DNA from: Caldifarciminota bacterium
GTDB taxonomy: Bacteria > Hydrothermota > Hydrothermia > LBFQ01 > DSFT01
Length of the DNA stretch: 5,797 nucleotides
Reading direction: 5' to 3'
Assembly (NCBI GenBank): GCA_015494735.1
Contig: WGAQ01000074.1
Location: forward strand, 1-5,797
Positions 5,406-5,797 of the stretch are shown piece by piece; within the stretch, counting starts at the first letter, position 1, and every line of letters starts with the position of its first letter. The translations under genes and the position numbers were made by a program. The notes beneath the pieces were generated by a model. It saw only the letters and a program-made list of their open reading frames with translations, did no database searches and had not been told where the DNA came from.

Positions 5406-5423
5406 CGGGGGCGACAGCCCCCG
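5406..5423. terminator. GC-rich hairpin between convergent genes, possible bidirectional terminator
   Basis: CGGGGGC (5406-5412) and GCCCCCG (5417-5423) form a perfect 7-bp stem around the tetraloop GACA. A G-U and a T-A pair can extend it outward. It starts three bases after the stop of the thiamine-binding-family gene and lies six bases beyond the EF-G stop on the other strand, the classic place for a shared terminator. No run of T follows on either strand (TATGAATTAC on plus, CACTTAAAGATTT on minus), so it may work as a U-tract-free terminator or as an RNA 3'-end stabiliser. Confidence 0.6.
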
Positions 5424-5429
5424 TATGAA

Positions 5430-5797
5430 TTACTTCCCTTCTTCTTCCGGATAGTGTTTCACCAGGTCCTGGGAGACCTCCTCGTAATGGGAGAATTTCA
5501 TCCTGAATCTGCCCCTTCCCCTCGTCTTGGAGCGCAATGCCGGAAGGAAATCGTACAGCTCCGCCAGGGGCATCTGAGCCTCTATCTTGTTCTGGCCTAT
5601 GTTCATAATTCTGCCCCTGCGGGAGTTGACCTCTGCTATGACGTCACTTATGTGCTCTTCGGGGGTGTAGATTTCCACCTCGTATATGGGCTCCAGCATG
5701 TAGGGGCTGGCATTCTTGGCCGCTTCCTTGAAGGCCATGCTTCCTGCAATCTCGAAGGCCATGTTGGAGGAGTCCACCTCGTGATACTTACCGTCCA
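5430..5797 (-). CDS. fusA: Elongation factor G-type GTPase, C-terminal part (domain IV end and domain V)
   Basis: The last 121 complete codons of a translation elongation factor G homologue; the gene begins beyond the right edge. DGKYHEVDSSNMAFEIAGSM is the end of domain IV, close to the classical EF-G 'DGsYH.VDSSemAFkiAgsmAfkea'. Domain V follows with LEPIYEVEIYTPEEHISDVI and NSRRGRI, then PLAELYDFLPALRSKTRGRGRF and MKFSHYEEV. These carry the roles of canonical EF-G in ribosome translocation or recycling. Between RRGRI and PLAEL it is about four residues shorter than typical FusA (NIGQNKIEAQM in place of the usual 'GME.RGNAQVIRA.V'), and it ends in an acidic tail, HYPEEEGK. It may therefore be a FusA2/EF-G-II-type paralogue rather than the primary EF-G. 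The GTPase domain needed to decide is outside the window. Stop TAA at 5432-5430, facing the shared hairpin. Confidence 0.93.
   Translation of the reverse strand, partial: DGKYHEVDSSNMAFEIAGSMAFKEAAKNASPYMLEPIYEVEIYTPEEHISDVIAEVNSRRGRIMNIGQNKIEAQMPLAELYDFLPALRSKTRGRGRFRMKFSHYEEVSQDLVKHYPEEEGK

Noticed and set aside
1..5797. CRISPR arrays, insertion sequences, tRNA or rRNA genes
   Set aside because: No regular direct repeats, transposase motifs, terminal inverted repeats or tRNA T-arm/CCA patterns were found by reading both strands.

Overview
The window looks like ordinary bacterial chromosome. The evidence is bacterial-type EF-G, PrmC and MarC proteins, a lipoprotein with a lipobox, and Shine-Dalgarno sites. 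Base composition is balanced, and AGG (Arg) and ATA (Ile) codons are used freely, as is common in thermophilic and candidate-phylum bacteria. The lipoprotein has a HmuY-like C-terminus, a family best known from Bacteroidota, so a member of the wider FCB group or a related uncultured lineage is a reasonable guess. The sequence does not prove this.

Positions 1-4534 hold six minus-strand genes packed almost without gaps. In order of transcription they are: mannose-1-phosphate guanylyltransferase (start 4534), a flavin-reductase-fold protein (start 3519), a MarC-family membrane protein (start 3027), a PrmC/HemK-type glutamine methyltransferase (start 2465 or 2441), a HmuY-like lipoprotein (start 1666), and a sodium/calcium exchanger (start 742) that runs off the left edge. 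Junctions are TGA-A-ATG, TGAATG, a short overlap, a 10-base gap and TAGATG. The set therefore looks like one transcription unit with translational coupling. The products do not form an obvious pathway; three of the six are membrane or envelope proteins.

Positions 4535-4969 form a divergent intergenic region of about 435 bases without a convincing gene. It carries three perfect inverted repeats, a plausible promoter placed so that the manC transcript would be nearly leaderless, and a weaker plus-strand promoter candidate.

Positions 4970-5402 hold a two-gene plus-strand unit. A 58-residue protein with two membrane helices overlaps by 26 bases the gene for a small protein of the thiamine-binding (MTH1187/YkoF-like) family. 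A perfect GC-rich hairpin at 5406-5423 separates it from the 3' end of an EF-G-type translation factor, which converges on the minus strand and continues off the right edge.

I see no mobile element, CRISPR array, tRNA or rRNA. The points most worth following are the altered motifs of the PrmC-like protein, the HmuY-like lipoprotein joined to a cation exchanger, the coupled membrane/thiamine-binding pair, and the structured divergent region.
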